DNA of 64,000 nt from Desmodus rotundus (Eukaryota > Chordata > Mammalia > Chiroptera > Phyllostomidae), in NCBI RefSeq assembly GCF_022682495.2, contig NC_071392.1:58429459-58493458 (forward strand), in the 5' to 3' direction. This document shows, piece by piece, positions 33,198 through 45,660 of the stretch; position 1 is the stretch's first letter; the number at the start of each line of letters is the position of its first letter. Below the pieces are notes generated by a model. That model searched no databases, was not told the origin of the DNA, and was given only the letters and a program-made list of their open reading frames with translations. The translations under genes and the position numbers were made by a program.

Positions 33198-35229
33198 TTC
33201 CATGAATTCCTTGCTATTCTATCAGAAGGAAATTCAATCGCATAGAGTGAGTGGGCTGTGAGCTTCATGGGCATATGTACGTTCGAGAAACAGTTTTGTC
33301 CACAAGAAACAGTAGTCAGTAGCTGCAGGAGATCTTCGGCCTCTGCTGTTTTCCCGGACAAAAGAGAGCGGCGAAAAGCCCACACTCGCAGCTCATTGTC
33401 CTGCGGAGGTCTGAAACTGCTATGCTCCTGTTCAGTCACTACGGATTGAAAATGATTTCAGAAGCATTTAGTTTAGGACACAACCCACAGCTGTGATATA
33501 TCAGAAGATTTCTGTTTAAAGATAGAGTTAGGGTTAGGGCTAGCATTACGATTATGGAAAGGATAAGCTTTATCATGAGGGTAGGGATAGGGATAGGGTT
33601 AGGGTTAGGGTTAGGGTTATGGATAGGGTTAGGGTTAGGGTTAGGGTTAGCGTTAGGGATAGGTTTAGCATTAGCGTTTGGGTTAATGTTACATATAGGT
33701 TTAGGGCTAGGGCCTAGATGACGGCCACAGGTAGAGGACAGTGTGCCATAGAATATCCTGCATTTCATAGGTGTCTTAGTCCTGTGCTTTCACGCAGTCC
33801 GTTGAGGACGAGAAAGTGATTCTGTAGATCGTTGCACTGAAACACAGCAAGGTAAAAATAACAGAGCAAGAGAGCTGATCATAAGTTCTGAAGAGGGTAT
33901 GTGATATGGTACAAGGCACTCATTTCCAATTCCACTGCTATGAGCACATTGATCTAGTGCTGCGTTCATGCTTAAAGCCACTTCTCAGGAACATGTTCAT
34001 TCCCGAGTAACTTGGCAGCTTTCAATCCGTTCACTCCTGTGCTGTGTGAGAGAGTCACTCGGATAGAGTACGGGGACTGCTAGCTGCACGTGCATTTCCA
34101 TGTTACAAACACTGTATGGGCAAAGTGAGGTAGTAGGCGGTTGCCTCTCTTCTTCCCGGGGCTACGCTTTTCTGATGGAAAAAGTACCTAGGAGAAAACT
34201 CTACTGTGGAAGCTCATTCCGCTTCAAGGATCACAAAGTGCTATGCTAGCATTCCCTCCGTTGCTGACGGGAGATCATTTCAGTAGCTCCTGCGCTATGA
34301 CACGAGCCAGAGATGCTATATGGCAGCAAGGTTCCTGGACAGGATGCTCACAAGGGTACGTCCTATGTGACACACCGCTGCTTTCATCTCCTACTGAAAT
34401 GAGAACATTGCTAACACGTCCAATAGTGTGGATGGATTTTGCTGAGAACACTTTTCGCACGACTTGGTATAATTGCTGAATGACGCAGGGGAGCGCAAAG
34501 TCTTCACTGCTGTATTCTCAGAGTGGAATGAATGGCCTGGTAGGCCCAGGAGGTACTTTTAGCTTCTTCCTCTTCGAATGCTTCACGAACGGGTGGAGTC
34601 CGAGGGACGTGGTATAGTCTCCATGGTTTCTTAGGCTACAGTCTTCTTCTCCCATCACATCCGCTACGGAAATGACAACATTGAGAAGACGTTGAACACT
34701 GAGATGGCTTTGGAGATAAACCCGCTTCCTACGAAATAGGTTGATTCCCGAGTGCGTTTGAGGAGCAAACAAATCTTCAGGAATGTATTATCTTCCACTG
34801 GGAGCTCCACAGGCTACTCTGACATTGACATTCCCTTAGGTCTTCCGAGACTTGGAGGCCAAGTCGCGCAGCATGGCCTAGCGGCCTTCCCACGTCCGCA
34901 TACGCTTTGCTCGCAGAACGCGTAATTTGGCGAAAACAGTGGTAGCCAAGCTTACTCTGGGACATAGTTGGCATAGTCCTGTGCTTCCGTTCACTCATTT
35001 GTTTTGGGCAACATGATTCCACAAGTCTGTGGCTAGCAAAGTTACCGCCAAGGTGATCATACAGAAAACCAATTGAAATGACGTTCCGAATCGGTGGCTT
35101 CTAGCGGCATCCCACACATTTCGCACTCTACTGAAACGAGTGCATTGACCTAGTGTTACCCGCTGGAGATGAAGTTTTCTAATAAGGGACTTGTATGAGA
35201 CATCCTGAGTCCCTAGTTGTTTGGAAGCT
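33198..35229 (+). repeat. Satellite unit 17 (2,032 bp, chimeric, 5-bp deletion)
   Basis: The left flank is of the Lb haplotype (GAGTGAGTG, TTCAGTCAC near 33,431), but the ITS and right part are short-class (GTAGAGG, AACACAGC, GGATGGATTTT), like unit 6. The private 5-bp deletion AGGGCCTAGATG near 33,710 makes it the shortest unit. Confidence 0.96.
33528..33713 (+). repeat. Interstitial telomeric block, unit 17 (186 bp, class S, right edge deleted)
   Basis: Class S core. The 5-bp deletion removes part of the last degenerate hexamer and flank. The haplotype switch from Lb-type to S-type lies between about 33,440 and 33,595. Confidence 0.93.
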
Positions 35230-36626
35230 TTCCATGAATTCCTTGCTATTCTATCAGAAGGAAATTCAATCGCATAGAGTGAGTGGGCTGTGAGCTTCAT
35301 GGGCATATGTACGTTCGAGAAACAGTTTTGTCCACAAGAAACAGTAGTCAGTAGCTGCAGGAGATCTTCGGCCTCTGCTGTTTTCCCGGACAAAAGAGAG
35401 CGGCGAAAAGCCCACACTCGCAGCTCATTGTCCTGCGGAGGTCTGAAACTGCTATGCTCCTGTTCAGTCACTACGGATTGAAAATGATTTCAGAAGCATT
35501 TAGTTTAGGACACAACCCACAGCTGTGATATATCAGAAGATTTCTGTTTAAAGATAGAGTTAGGGTTAGGGCTAGCATTACGATTATGGAAAGGATAAGC
35601 TTTATCATGAGGGTAGGGATAGGGTTAGGGTTAGGGTTACGGATAGGGATAGGGTTAGTGTTAGGGTTAGGGTTAGGGTTAGGGATAGGGTTAGGGTTAG
35701 GGTTATGGATAGGGTTAGGGTTAGTGTTAGGGTTAGGGTTATCGTTAGGGATAGGTTTAGCATTAGCGTTTGGGTTAATGTTACATATAGGTTTAGGGCT
35801 AGGGCTAAAGCTAGATGACGGCCACAGGTAGCGGACAGTGTGCCATAGAATATCCTGCATTTCATAGGTGTCTTAGTCCTGTGCTTTCACGCAGTCCGTT
35901 GAGGACGAGAAAGTGATTCTGTAGATCGTTGCACTGAAACTCAGCAAGGTAAAAATAACAGAGCAAGAGAGCTGATCATAAGTTCTGAAGAGGGTATGTG
36001 ATATGGTACAAGGCACTCATTTCCAATTCAACTGCTATGAGCACATTGATCTAGTGCTGCGTTCATGCTTAAAGCCACTTCTCAGGAACATGTTCATTCC
36101 CGAGTAACTTGGCAGCTTTCAAACCGTTCACTCCTGTTCTGTGTGAGAGAGTCACTCGGATAGAGTACGGGGACTGCTAGCTGCACGTGCATTTCCACGT
36201 TGCAAACACTGTATGGGCAAAGTGAGGTAGTAGGCGGTTGCCTCTCTTCTTCCCGGGGCTACGCTTTTCTGATGGAAAAAGTACCTAGGAGAAAACTCTA
36301 CTGTGGAAGCTCATTCCGCTTCAAGGATCACAAAGTGCTATGCTAGCATTCCCTCCGTTGCTGACGGGAGATCATTTCAGTAGCTCCTGCGCTATGACAC
36401 GAGCCAGAGATGCTATATGGCAGCAAGGTTCTTGGACAGGATGCTCACAAGGGTACGTCCTATGTGACACACCGCTGCTTTCATCTCCTACTGAAATGAT
36501 TACATTGCTAACACGTCCAATAGTGTGGATGGCTTTTGTTGAGAACACTTTTCGCACGACTTGGTATAATTGCTGAATGACGCAGGGGAGCGCAAAGTCT
36601 TCACTGCTGTATTCTCAGAGTGGAAT
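34530..36626 (+). repeat. Single-unit tandem duplication, copy 1 (2,097 bp)
   Basis: The last third of unit 17 plus the first two thirds of unit 18 equals the next 2,097 bp. The shared marks GGAGATAAACCC, CGCGCAGCATGG and TTCCCACGTCC appear near 34,713-34,890 and again near 36,810-36,987. The edge is known to about ±85 bp. Confidence 0.88.
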
Positions 36627-37326
36627 GAATGGCCTGGTAGGCCCAGGAGGTACTTTTAGCTTCTTCCTCTTCGAATGCTTCACGAACGGGTGGAGTCCGA
36701 GGGACGTGGTATAGTCTCCATGGTTTCTTAGGCTACAGTCTTCTTCTCCCATCACATCCGCTACGGAAATGACAACATTGAGAAGACGTTGAACACTGAG
36801 ATGGCTTTGGAGATAAACCCGCTTCCTACGAAATAGGTTGATTCCCGAGTGCGTTTGAGGAGCAAACAAATCTTCAGGAATGTATTATCTTCCACTGGGA
36901 GCTCCACAGGCTACTCTGACATTGACATTCCCTTAGGTCTTCCGAGACTTGGAGGCCAAGTCGCGCAGCATGGCCTAGCGGCCTTCCCACGTCCGCATAC
37001 GCTTTGCTCGCAGAACGCGTAATTTGGCGAAAACAGTGGTAGCCAAGCTTACTCTGGGACATAGTTGGCATAGTCCTGTGCTTCCGTTCACTCATTTGTT
37101 TTGGGCAACATGATTCCACAAGTCTGTGGCTAGCAAAGTTACCGCCAAGGTGATCATACAGAAAACCAATTGAAATGACGTTCCGAATCGGTGGCTTCTA
37201 GCGGCATCCCACACATTTCGCACTCTACTGAAACGAGTGCATTGACCTAGTGTTACCCGCTGGAGATGAAGTTTTCTAATAAGGGACTTGTATGAGACAT
37301 CCTGAGTCCCTAGTTGTTTGGAAGCT
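35230..37326 (+). repeat. Satellite unit 18 (2,097 bp, ITS class Lb, chimeric right end)
   Basis: Lb haplotype up to TTTTGTTGAG near 36,540. From TATAGTC near 36,709 on it is unit 17/6-like (GGAGATAAACCC). It is the junction unit of the 2,097-bp duplication. Confidence 0.95.
35560..35807 (+). repeat. Interstitial telomeric block, unit 18 (248 bp, class Lb)
   Basis: Same hexamer order as unit 7. Confidence 0.96.
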
Positions 37327-38723
37327 TTCCATGAATTCCTTGCTATTCTATCAGAAGGAAATTCAATCGCATAGAGTGAGTGGGCTGTGAGCTTCATGGG
37401 CATATGTACGTTCGAGAAACAGTTTTGTCCACAAGAAACAGTAGTCAGTAGCTGCAGGAGATCTTCGGCCTCTGCTGTTTTCCCGGACAAAAGAGAGCGG
37501 CGAAAAGCCCACACTCGCAGCTCATTGTCCTGCGGAGGTCTGAAACTGCTATGCTCCTGTTCAGTCACTACGGATTGAAAATGATTTCAGAAGCATTTAG
37601 TTTAGGACACAACCCACAGCTGTGATATATCAGAAGATTTCTGTTTAAAGATAGAGTTAGGGTTAGGGCTAGCATTACGATTATGGAAAGGATAAGCTTT
37701 ATCATGAGGGTAGGGATAGGGTTAGGGTTAGGGTTACGGATAGGGATAGGGTTAGTGTTAGGGTTAGGGTTAGGGTTAGGGATAGGGTTAGGGTTAGGGT
37801 TATGGATAGGGTTAGGGTTAGTGTTAGGGTTAGGGTTATCGTTAGGGATAGGTTTAGCATTAGCGTTTGGGTTAATGTTACATATAGGTTTAGGGCTAGG
37901 GCTAAAGCTAGATGACGGCCACAGGTAGCGGACAGTGTGCCATAGAATATCCTGCATTTCATAGGTGTCTTAGTCCTGTGCTTTCACGCAGTCCGTTGAG
38001 GACGAGAAAGTGATTCTGTAGATCGTTGCACTGAAACTCAGCAAGGTAAAAATAACAGAGCAAGAGAGCTGATCATAAGTTCTGAAGAGGGTATGTGATA
38101 TGGTACAAGGCACTCATTTCCAATTCAACTGCTATGAGCACATTGATCTAGTGCTGCGTTCATGCTTAAAGCCACTTCTCAGGAACATGTTCATTCCCGA
38201 GTAACTTGGCAGCTTTCAAACCGTTCACTCCTGTTCTGTGTGAGAGAGTCACTCGGATAGAGTACGGGGACTGCTAGCTGCACGTGCATTTCCACGTTGC
38301 AAACACTGTATGGGCAAAGTGAGGTAGTAGGCGGTTGCCTCTCTTCTTCCCGGGGCTACGCTTTTCTGATGGAAAAAGTACCTAGGAGAAAACTCTACTG
38401 TGGAAGCTCATTCCGCTTCAAGGATCACAAAGTGCTATGCTAGCATTCCCTCCGTTGCTGACGGGAGATCATTTCAGTAGCTCCTGCGCTATGACACGAG
38501 CCAGAGATGCTATATGGCAGCAAGGTTCTTGGACAGGATGCTCACAAGGGTACGTCCTATGTGACACACCGCTGCTTTCATCTCCTACTGAAATGATTAC
38601 ATTGCTAACACGTCCAATAGTGTGGATGGCTTTTGTTGAGAACACTTTTCGCACGACTTGGTATAATTGCTGAATGACGCAGGGGAGCGCAAAGTCTTCA
38701 CTGCTGTATTCTCAGAGTGGAAT
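36627..38723 (+). repeat. Single-unit tandem duplication, copy 2 (2,097 bp)
   Basis: Directly abuts copy 1. After it, unit 19 continues with the original unit 7-type right end (TATCGTC, CATTGACAAGACG). Confidence 0.88.
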
Positions 38724-39423
38724 GAATGGCCTGGTAGGCCCAGGAGGTACTTTTAGCTTCTTCCTCTTCGAATGCTTCACGAACGGGTGGAGTCCGAGGG
38801 ACGTGGTATCGTCTCCATGGTTTCTTAGGCTACAGTCTTCTTCTCCCATCACATCCGCTACGGAAATGACAACATTGACAAGACGTTGAACACTGAGACG
38901 GCTTTGGAGAAAAACCCGCTTCCTACGAAATAGGTTGATTCCCGAGTGCGTTTGAGGAGCAAACAAATCTTCAGGAATGTATTATCTTCCACTGGGAGCT
39001 CCACAGGCTACTCTGACATTGACATTCCCTTAGGTCTTCCGAGACTTGGAGGCCAAGTCGCGTAGCATGGCCTAGCGGCCTTCCAACGTCCGCATACGCT
39101 TTGCTCGCAGAACGCGTAATTTGGCGAAAACAGTGGTAGCCAAGCTTACTCTGGGTCATAGTTGGCATAGTCCTGTGCTTCCGTTCACTCATTTGTTTTG
39201 GGCAACATGATTCCACAAGTCTGTGGCTAGCAAAGTTACCGCCAAGGTGATCATACAGAAAACCAATTGAAATGACGTTCCGAATCGGTGGCTTCTAGCG
39301 GCATCCCACACATTTCGCACTCTACTGAAACGAGTGCATTGACCTAGTGTTACCCGCTGGAGATGAAGTTTTCTAATAAGGGACTTGTATGAGACATCCT
39401 GAGTCCCTAGTTGTTTGGAAGCT
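37327..39423 (+). repeat. Satellite unit 19 (2,097 bp, ITS class Lb)
   Basis: Lb haplotype throughout, with CATTGACAAGACG near 38,872 as in units 7 and 11. Unlike them it keeps CAAAGTTACCGCC near 39,230. Confidence 0.97.
37657..37904 (+). repeat. Interstitial telomeric block, unit 19 (248 bp, class Lb)
   Basis: Same hexamer order as unit 7. Confidence 0.96.
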
Positions 39424-41496
39424 TTCCATGAATTCCTTGCTATTCTATCAGAAGGAAATTCAATCGCATAGAGTGAGTGGGCTGTGAGCTTCATGGGCAT
39501 ATGTACGTTCGAGAAACAGTTTTGTCCACAAGACACAGTAGTCAGTAGCTGCAGGAGATCTTCGGCCTCTGCTGTTTTCCCGGACAAAAGAGAGCGGCGA
39601 AAAGCCCACACTCGCAGCTCATTGTCCTGCGGAGGTCTGAAACTGCTATGCTCCTGTTCATTCACTACGGATTGAAAATGATTTCAGAAGCATTTAGTTT
39701 AGGACACAACCCACAGCTCTGACATATCAGAAGATTTCTGTTTAAAGATAGAGTTAGGGTTAGGGCTAGCATTACGATTATGGAAAGGATAAGCTTTATC
39801 ATGAGGGTAGGGGTAGGGATAGGGTTAGGGTTAGGGTTAGGGTTAGGGTTAGGGATAGGGTTAGGGGTAGGGTTATGGATAGGGTTAGGGTTAGTGTTAG
39901 GGTTAGGGTTGTCGTTAGGGATAGGTTTAGCATTAGCGTTTGGGTTAATGTTACATATAGGTTTAGGGCTAGGGCTAAAGCTAGATGACGGCCACAGGTA
40001 GCGGACAGTGTGCCATAGAATATCCTGCATTTCATAGGTGTCTTAGTCCTGTGCTTTCACGCAGTCCGTTGAGGACGAGAAAGTGATTCTGTAGATCGTT
40101 GCACTGAAACACAGCAAGGTAAAAATAACAGAGCAAGAGAGCTGATCATAAGTTCTGAAGAGGGTATGTGATATGGTACAAGGCACTCATTTCCAATTCA
40201 ACTGCTATGAGCACATTGATCTAGTGCTGCGTTCATGCTTAAAGCCACTTCTCAGGAACATGTTCATTCCCGAGTAACTTGGCAGCTTTCAAACCGTTCA
40301 CTCCTGTTCTGTGTGAGAGAGTCACTCGGATAGAGTACGGGGACTGCTAGCTGCACGTGCATTTCCACGTTGCAAACACTGTATGGGCAAAGTGAGGTAG
40401 TAGGCGGTTGCCTCTCTTCTTCCCGGGGCTACGCTTTTCTGATGGAAAAAGTACCTAGGAGAAAACTCTACTGTGGAAGCTCATTCCGCTTCAAGGATCA
40501 CAAAGTGCTATGCTAGCATTCCCTCCTTTGCTGACGGGAGATCATTTCAGTAGCTCCTGCGCTATGACACGAGCCAGAGATGCTATATGGCAGCAAGGTT
40601 CTTGGACAGGATGCTCACAAGGGTACGTCCTATGTGACACACCGCTGCTTTCATCTCCTACTGAAATGATTACATTGCTAACACGTCCAATAGTGTGGAT
40701 GGCTTTTGTTGAGAACACTTTTCGCACGACTTGGTATAATTGCTGAATGACGCAGGGGAGCGCAAAGTCTTCACTGCTGTATTCTCAGAGTGGAATGAAT
40801 GGCCTGGTAGGCCCAGGAGGTACTTTTAGCTTCTTCCTCTTCGAATGCTTCACGAACGGGTGGAGTCCGAGGGACGTGGTATAGTCTCCATGGTTTCTTA
40901 GGCTACAGTCTTCTTCTCCCATCACATCCGCTACGGAAATGACAACATTGAGAAGACGTTGAACACTGAGATGGCTTTGGAGAAAAACCCGCTTCCTACG
41001 AAATAGGTTGATTCCCGAGTGCGTTTGAGGAGCAAACAAATCTTCAGGAATGTATTATCTTCCACTGGGAGCTCCACAGGCTACTCTGACATTGACATTC
41101 CCTTAGGTCTTCCGAGACTTGGAGGCCAAGTCGCGTAGCATGGCCTAGCGGCCTTCCAACGTCCGCATACGCTTTGCTCGCAGAACGCGTAATTTGGCGA
41201 AAACAGTGGTAGCCAAGCTTACTCTGGGACATAGTTGGCATAGTCCTGTGCTTCCGTTCACTCATTTGTTTTGGGCAACATGATTCCACAAGTCTGTGGC
41301 TAGCAAAGTTACCGCCAAGGTGATCATACAGAAAACCAATTGAAATGACGTTCCGAATCGGTGGCTTCTAGCGGCATCCCACACATTTCGCACTCTACTG
41401 AAACGAGTGCATTGACCTAGTGTTACCCGCTGGAGATGAAGTTTTCTAATAAGGGACTTGTATGAGACATCCTGAGTCCCTAGTTGTTTGGAAGCT
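39424..41496 (+). repeat. Satellite unit 20 (2,073 bp, ITS class M)
   Basis: Left flank GAGTGAGTG with TTCATTCAC, then an intermediate-length ITS. CCCTCCTTTGC near 40,521 is shared with units 2 and 22. Confidence 0.97.
39754..39977 (+). repeat. Interstitial telomeric block, unit 20 (224 bp, class M)
   Basis: Order as class Lc but lacking five hexamers around TTACGG (30 bp). It carries TTGTCG where other long classes have TTATCG, and TTAGTG in the right half. Confidence 0.95.
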
Positions 41497-43593
41497 TTCC
41501 ATGAATTCCTTGCTATTCTATCAGAAGGAAATTCAATCGCATAGAGTGAGTGGGCTGTGAGCTTCATGGGCATATGTATGTTCGAGAAACAGTTTTGTCC
41601 ACAAGAAACAGTAGTCAGTAGCTGCAGGAGATCTTCGGCCTCTGCTGTTTTCCCGGACAAAAGAGAGCGGCGAAAAGCCCACACTCGCAGCTCATTGTCC
41701 TGCGGAGGTCTGAAACTGCTATGCTCCTGTTCAGTCACTACGGATTGAAAATGATTTCAGAAGCATTTAGTTTAGGACACAACCCACAGCTGTGATATAT
41801 CAGAAGATTTCTGTTTAAAGATAGAGTTAGGGTTAGGGCTAGCATTACGATTATGGAAAGGATAAGCTTTATCATGAGGGTAGGGATAGGGTTAGGGTTA
41901 GGGTTACGGATAGGGATAGGGTTAGTGTTAGGGTTAGGGTTAGGGTTAGGGATAGGGTTAGGGTTAGGGTTATGGATAGGGTTAGGGTTAGTGTTAGGGT
42001 TAGGGTTATCGTTAGGGATAGGTTTAGCATTAGCGTTTGGGTTAATGTTACATATAGGTTTAGGGCTAGGGCTAAAGCTAGATGACGGCCACAGGTAGCG
42101 GACAGTGTGCCATAGAATATCCTGCATTTCATAGGTGTCTTAGTCCTGTGCTTTCACGCAGTCCGTTGAGGACGAGAAAGTGATTCTGTAGATCGTTGCA
42201 CTGAAACTCAGCAAGGTAAAAATAACAGAGCAAGAGAGCTGATCATAAGTTCTGAAGAGGGTATGTGATATGGTACAAGGCACTCATTTCCAATTCAACT
42301 GCTATGAGCACATTGATCTAGTGCTGCGTTCATGCTTAAAGCCACTTCTCAGGAACATGTTCATTCCCGAGTAACTTGGCAGCTTTCAAACCGTTCACTC
42401 CTGTTCTGTGTGAGAGAGTCACTCGGATAGAGTACGGGGACTGCTAGCTGCACGTGCATTTCCACGTTGCAAACACTGTATGGGCAAAGTGAGGTAGTAG
42501 GCGGTTGCCTCTCTTCTTCCCGGGGCTACGCTTTTCTGATGGAAAAAGTACCTAGGAGAAAACTCTACTGTGGAAGCTCATTCCGCTTCAAGGATCACAA
42601 AGTGCTATGCTAGCATTCCCTCCGTTGCTGACGGGAGATCATTTCAGTAGCTCCTGCGCTATGACACGAGCCAGAGATGCTATATGGCAGCAAGGTTCTT
42701 GGACAGGATGCTCACAAGGGTACGTCCTATGTGACACACCGCTGCTTTCATCTCCTACTGAAATGATTACATTGCTAACACGTCCAATAGTGTGGATGGC
42801 TTTTGTTGAGAACACTTTTCGCACGACTTGGTATAATTGCTGAATGACGCAGGGGAGCGCAAAGTCTTCACTGCTGTATTCTCAGAGTGGAATGAATGGC
42901 CTGGTAGGCCCAGGAGGTACTTTTAGCTTCTTCCTCTTCGAATGCTTCACGAACGGGTGGAGTCCGAGGGACGTGGTATCGTCTCCATGGTTTCTTAGGC
43001 TACAGTCTTCTTCTCCCATCACATCCGCTACGGAAATGACAACATTGAGAAGACGTTGAACACTGAGACGGCTTTGGAGAAAAACCCGCTTCCTACGAAA
43101 TAGGTTGATTCCCGAGTGCGTTTGAGGAGCAAACAAATCTTCAGGAATGTATTATCTTCCACTGGGAGCTCCACAGGCTACTCTGACATTGACATTCCCT
43201 TAGGTCTTCCGAGACTTGGAGGCCAAGTCGCGTAGCATGGCCTAGCGGCCTTCCCACGTCCGCATACGCTTTGCTCGCAGAACGCGTAATTTGGCGAAAA
43301 CAGTGGTAGCCAAGCTTACTCTGGGTCATAGTTGGCATAGTCCTGTGCTTCCGTTCACTCATTTGTTTTGGGCAACATGATTCCACAAGTCTGTGGCTAG
43401 CAAAGTTACCGCCAAGGTGATCATACAGAAAACCAATTGAAATGACGTTCCGAATCGGTGGCTTCTAGCGGCATCCCACACATTTCGCACTCTACTGAAA
43501 CGAGTGCATTGACCTAGTGTTACCCGCTGGAGATGAAGTTTTCTAATAAGGGACTTGTATGAGACATCCTGAGTCCCTAGTTGTTTGGAAGCT
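41497..43593 (+). repeat. Satellite unit 21 (2,097 bp, ITS class Lb)
   Basis: Lb haplotype with a private ATGTATGTTCG near 41,575. The right end has TATCGTC near 42,978 and TTCCCACGTCC near 43,251. Confidence 0.97.
41827..42074 (+). repeat. Interstitial telomeric block, unit 21 (248 bp, class Lb)
   Basis: Same hexamer order as unit 7. Confidence 0.96.
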
Positions 43594-45660
43594 TTCCATG
43601 AATTCCTTGCTATTCTATCAGAAGGAAATTCAATCGCATAGAGTCAGTGGGCTGTGAGCTTCATGGGCATATGTACGTTCGAGAAACAGTTTTGTCCACA
43701 AGACACAGTAGTCAGTAGCTGCAGGAGATCTTCGGCCTCTGCTGTTTTCCCGGACAAAAGAGAGCGGCGAAAAGCCCACACTCGCAGCTCATTGTCCTGC
43801 GGAGGTCTGAAACTGCTATGCTCCTGTTCATTCACTACGGATTGAAAATGATTTCAGAAGCATTTAGTTTAGGACACAACCCACAGCTCTGACATATCAG
43901 AAGATTTCTGTTTAAAGATAGAGTTAGGGTTAGGGCTAGCATTACGATTATGGAAAGGATAAGCTTTATCATGAGGGTAGGGGTAGGGATAGGGTTAGGG
44001 TTAGGGTTAGGGTTAGGGATAGGGTTAGGGGTAGGGTTATGGATAGGGTTAGGGTTAGTGTTAGGGTTAGGATTGTCGTTAGGGATAGGTTTAGCATTAG
44101 CGTTTGGGTTAATGTTACATATAGGTTTAGGGCTAGGGCTAAAGCTAGATGACGGCCACAGGTAGCGGACAGTGTGCCATAGAATATCCTGCATTTCATA
44201 GGTGTCTTAGTCCTGTGCTTTCACGCAGTCCGTTGAGGACGAGAAAGTGATTCTGTAGATCGTTGCACTGAAACACAGCAAGGTAAAAATAACAGAGCAA
44301 GAGAGCTGATCATAAGTTCTGAAGAGGGTATGTGATATGGTACAAGGCACTCATTTCCAATTCAACTGCTATGAGCACATTGATCTAGTGCTGCGTTCAT
44401 GCTTAAAGCCACTTCTCAGGAACATGTTCATTCCCGAGTAACTTGGCAGCTTTCAAACCGTTCACTCCTGTTCTGTGTGAGAGAGTCACTCGGATAGAGT
44501 ACGGGGACTGCTAGCTGCACGTGCATTTCCACGTTGCAAACACTGTATGGGCAAAGTGAGGTAGTAGGCGGTTGCCTCTCTTCTTCCCGGGGCTACGCTT
44601 TTCTGATGGAAAAAGTACCTAGGAGAAAACTCTACTGTGGAAGCTCATTCCGCTTCAAGGATCACAAAGTGCTATGCTAGCATTCCCTCCTTTGCTGACG
44701 GGAGATCATTTCAGTAGCTCCTGCGCTATGACACGAGCCAGAGATGCTATATGGCAGCAAGGTTCCTGGACAGGATGCTCACAAGGGTACGTCCTATGTG
44801 ACACACCGCTGCTTTCATCTCCTACTGAAATGATTACATTGCTAACACGTCCAATAGTGTGGATGGCTTTTGTTGAGAACACTTTTCGCACGACTTGGTA
44901 TAATTGCTGAATGACGCAGGGGAGCGCAAAGTCTTCACTGCTGTATTCTCAGAGTGGAATGAATGGCCTGGTAGGCCCAGGAGGTACTTTTAGCTTCTTC
45001 CTCTTCGAATGCTTCACGAACGGGTGGAGTCCGAGGGACGTGGTATAGTCTCCATGGTTTCTTAGGCTACAGTCTTCTTCTCCCATCGCATCCGCTACGG
45101 AAATGACAACATTGAGAAGACGTTGAACACTGAGACGGCTTTGGAGAAAAACCCGCTTCCTACGAAATAGGTTGATTCCCGAGTGCGTTTGAGGAGCAAA
45201 CAAATCTTCAGGAATGTATTATCTTCCACTGGGAGCTCCACAGGCTACTCTGACATTGACATTCCCTTAGGTCTTCCGAGACTTGGAGGCCAAGTCGCGT
45301 AGCATGGCCTAGCGGCCTTCCAACGTCCGCATACGCTTTGCTCGCAGAACGCGTAATTTGGCGAAAACAGTGGTAGCCAAGCTTACTCTGGGTCATAGTT
45401 GGCATAGTCCTGTGCTTCCGTTCACTCATTTGTTTTGGGCAACGTGATTCCACAAGTCTGTGGCTAGCAAAGTTACCGCCAAGGTGATCCTACAGAAAAC
45501 CAATTGAAATGACGTTCCGAATCGGTGGCTTCTAGCGGCATCCCACACATTTCGCACTCTACTGAAACGAGTGCATTGACCTAGTGTTACCCGCTGGAGA
45601 TGAAGTTTTCTAATAAGGGACTTGTATGAGACATCCTGAGTCCCTAGTTGTTTGGAAGCT
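43594..45660 (+). repeat. Satellite unit 22 (2,067 bp, ITS class M-6)
   Basis: Two units after unit 20 and closely related to it. CCCATCGCATCC near 45,084 is private. GTGATCCTACAG near 45,484 is shared with units 2 and 26. Confidence 0.97.
43924..44141 (+). repeat. Interstitial telomeric block, unit 22 (218 bp, class M-6)
   Basis: Unit 20's block less exactly one TTAGGG from the central run, plus a private TTAGGA next to the shared TTGTCG (near 44,070). Confidence 0.95.
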
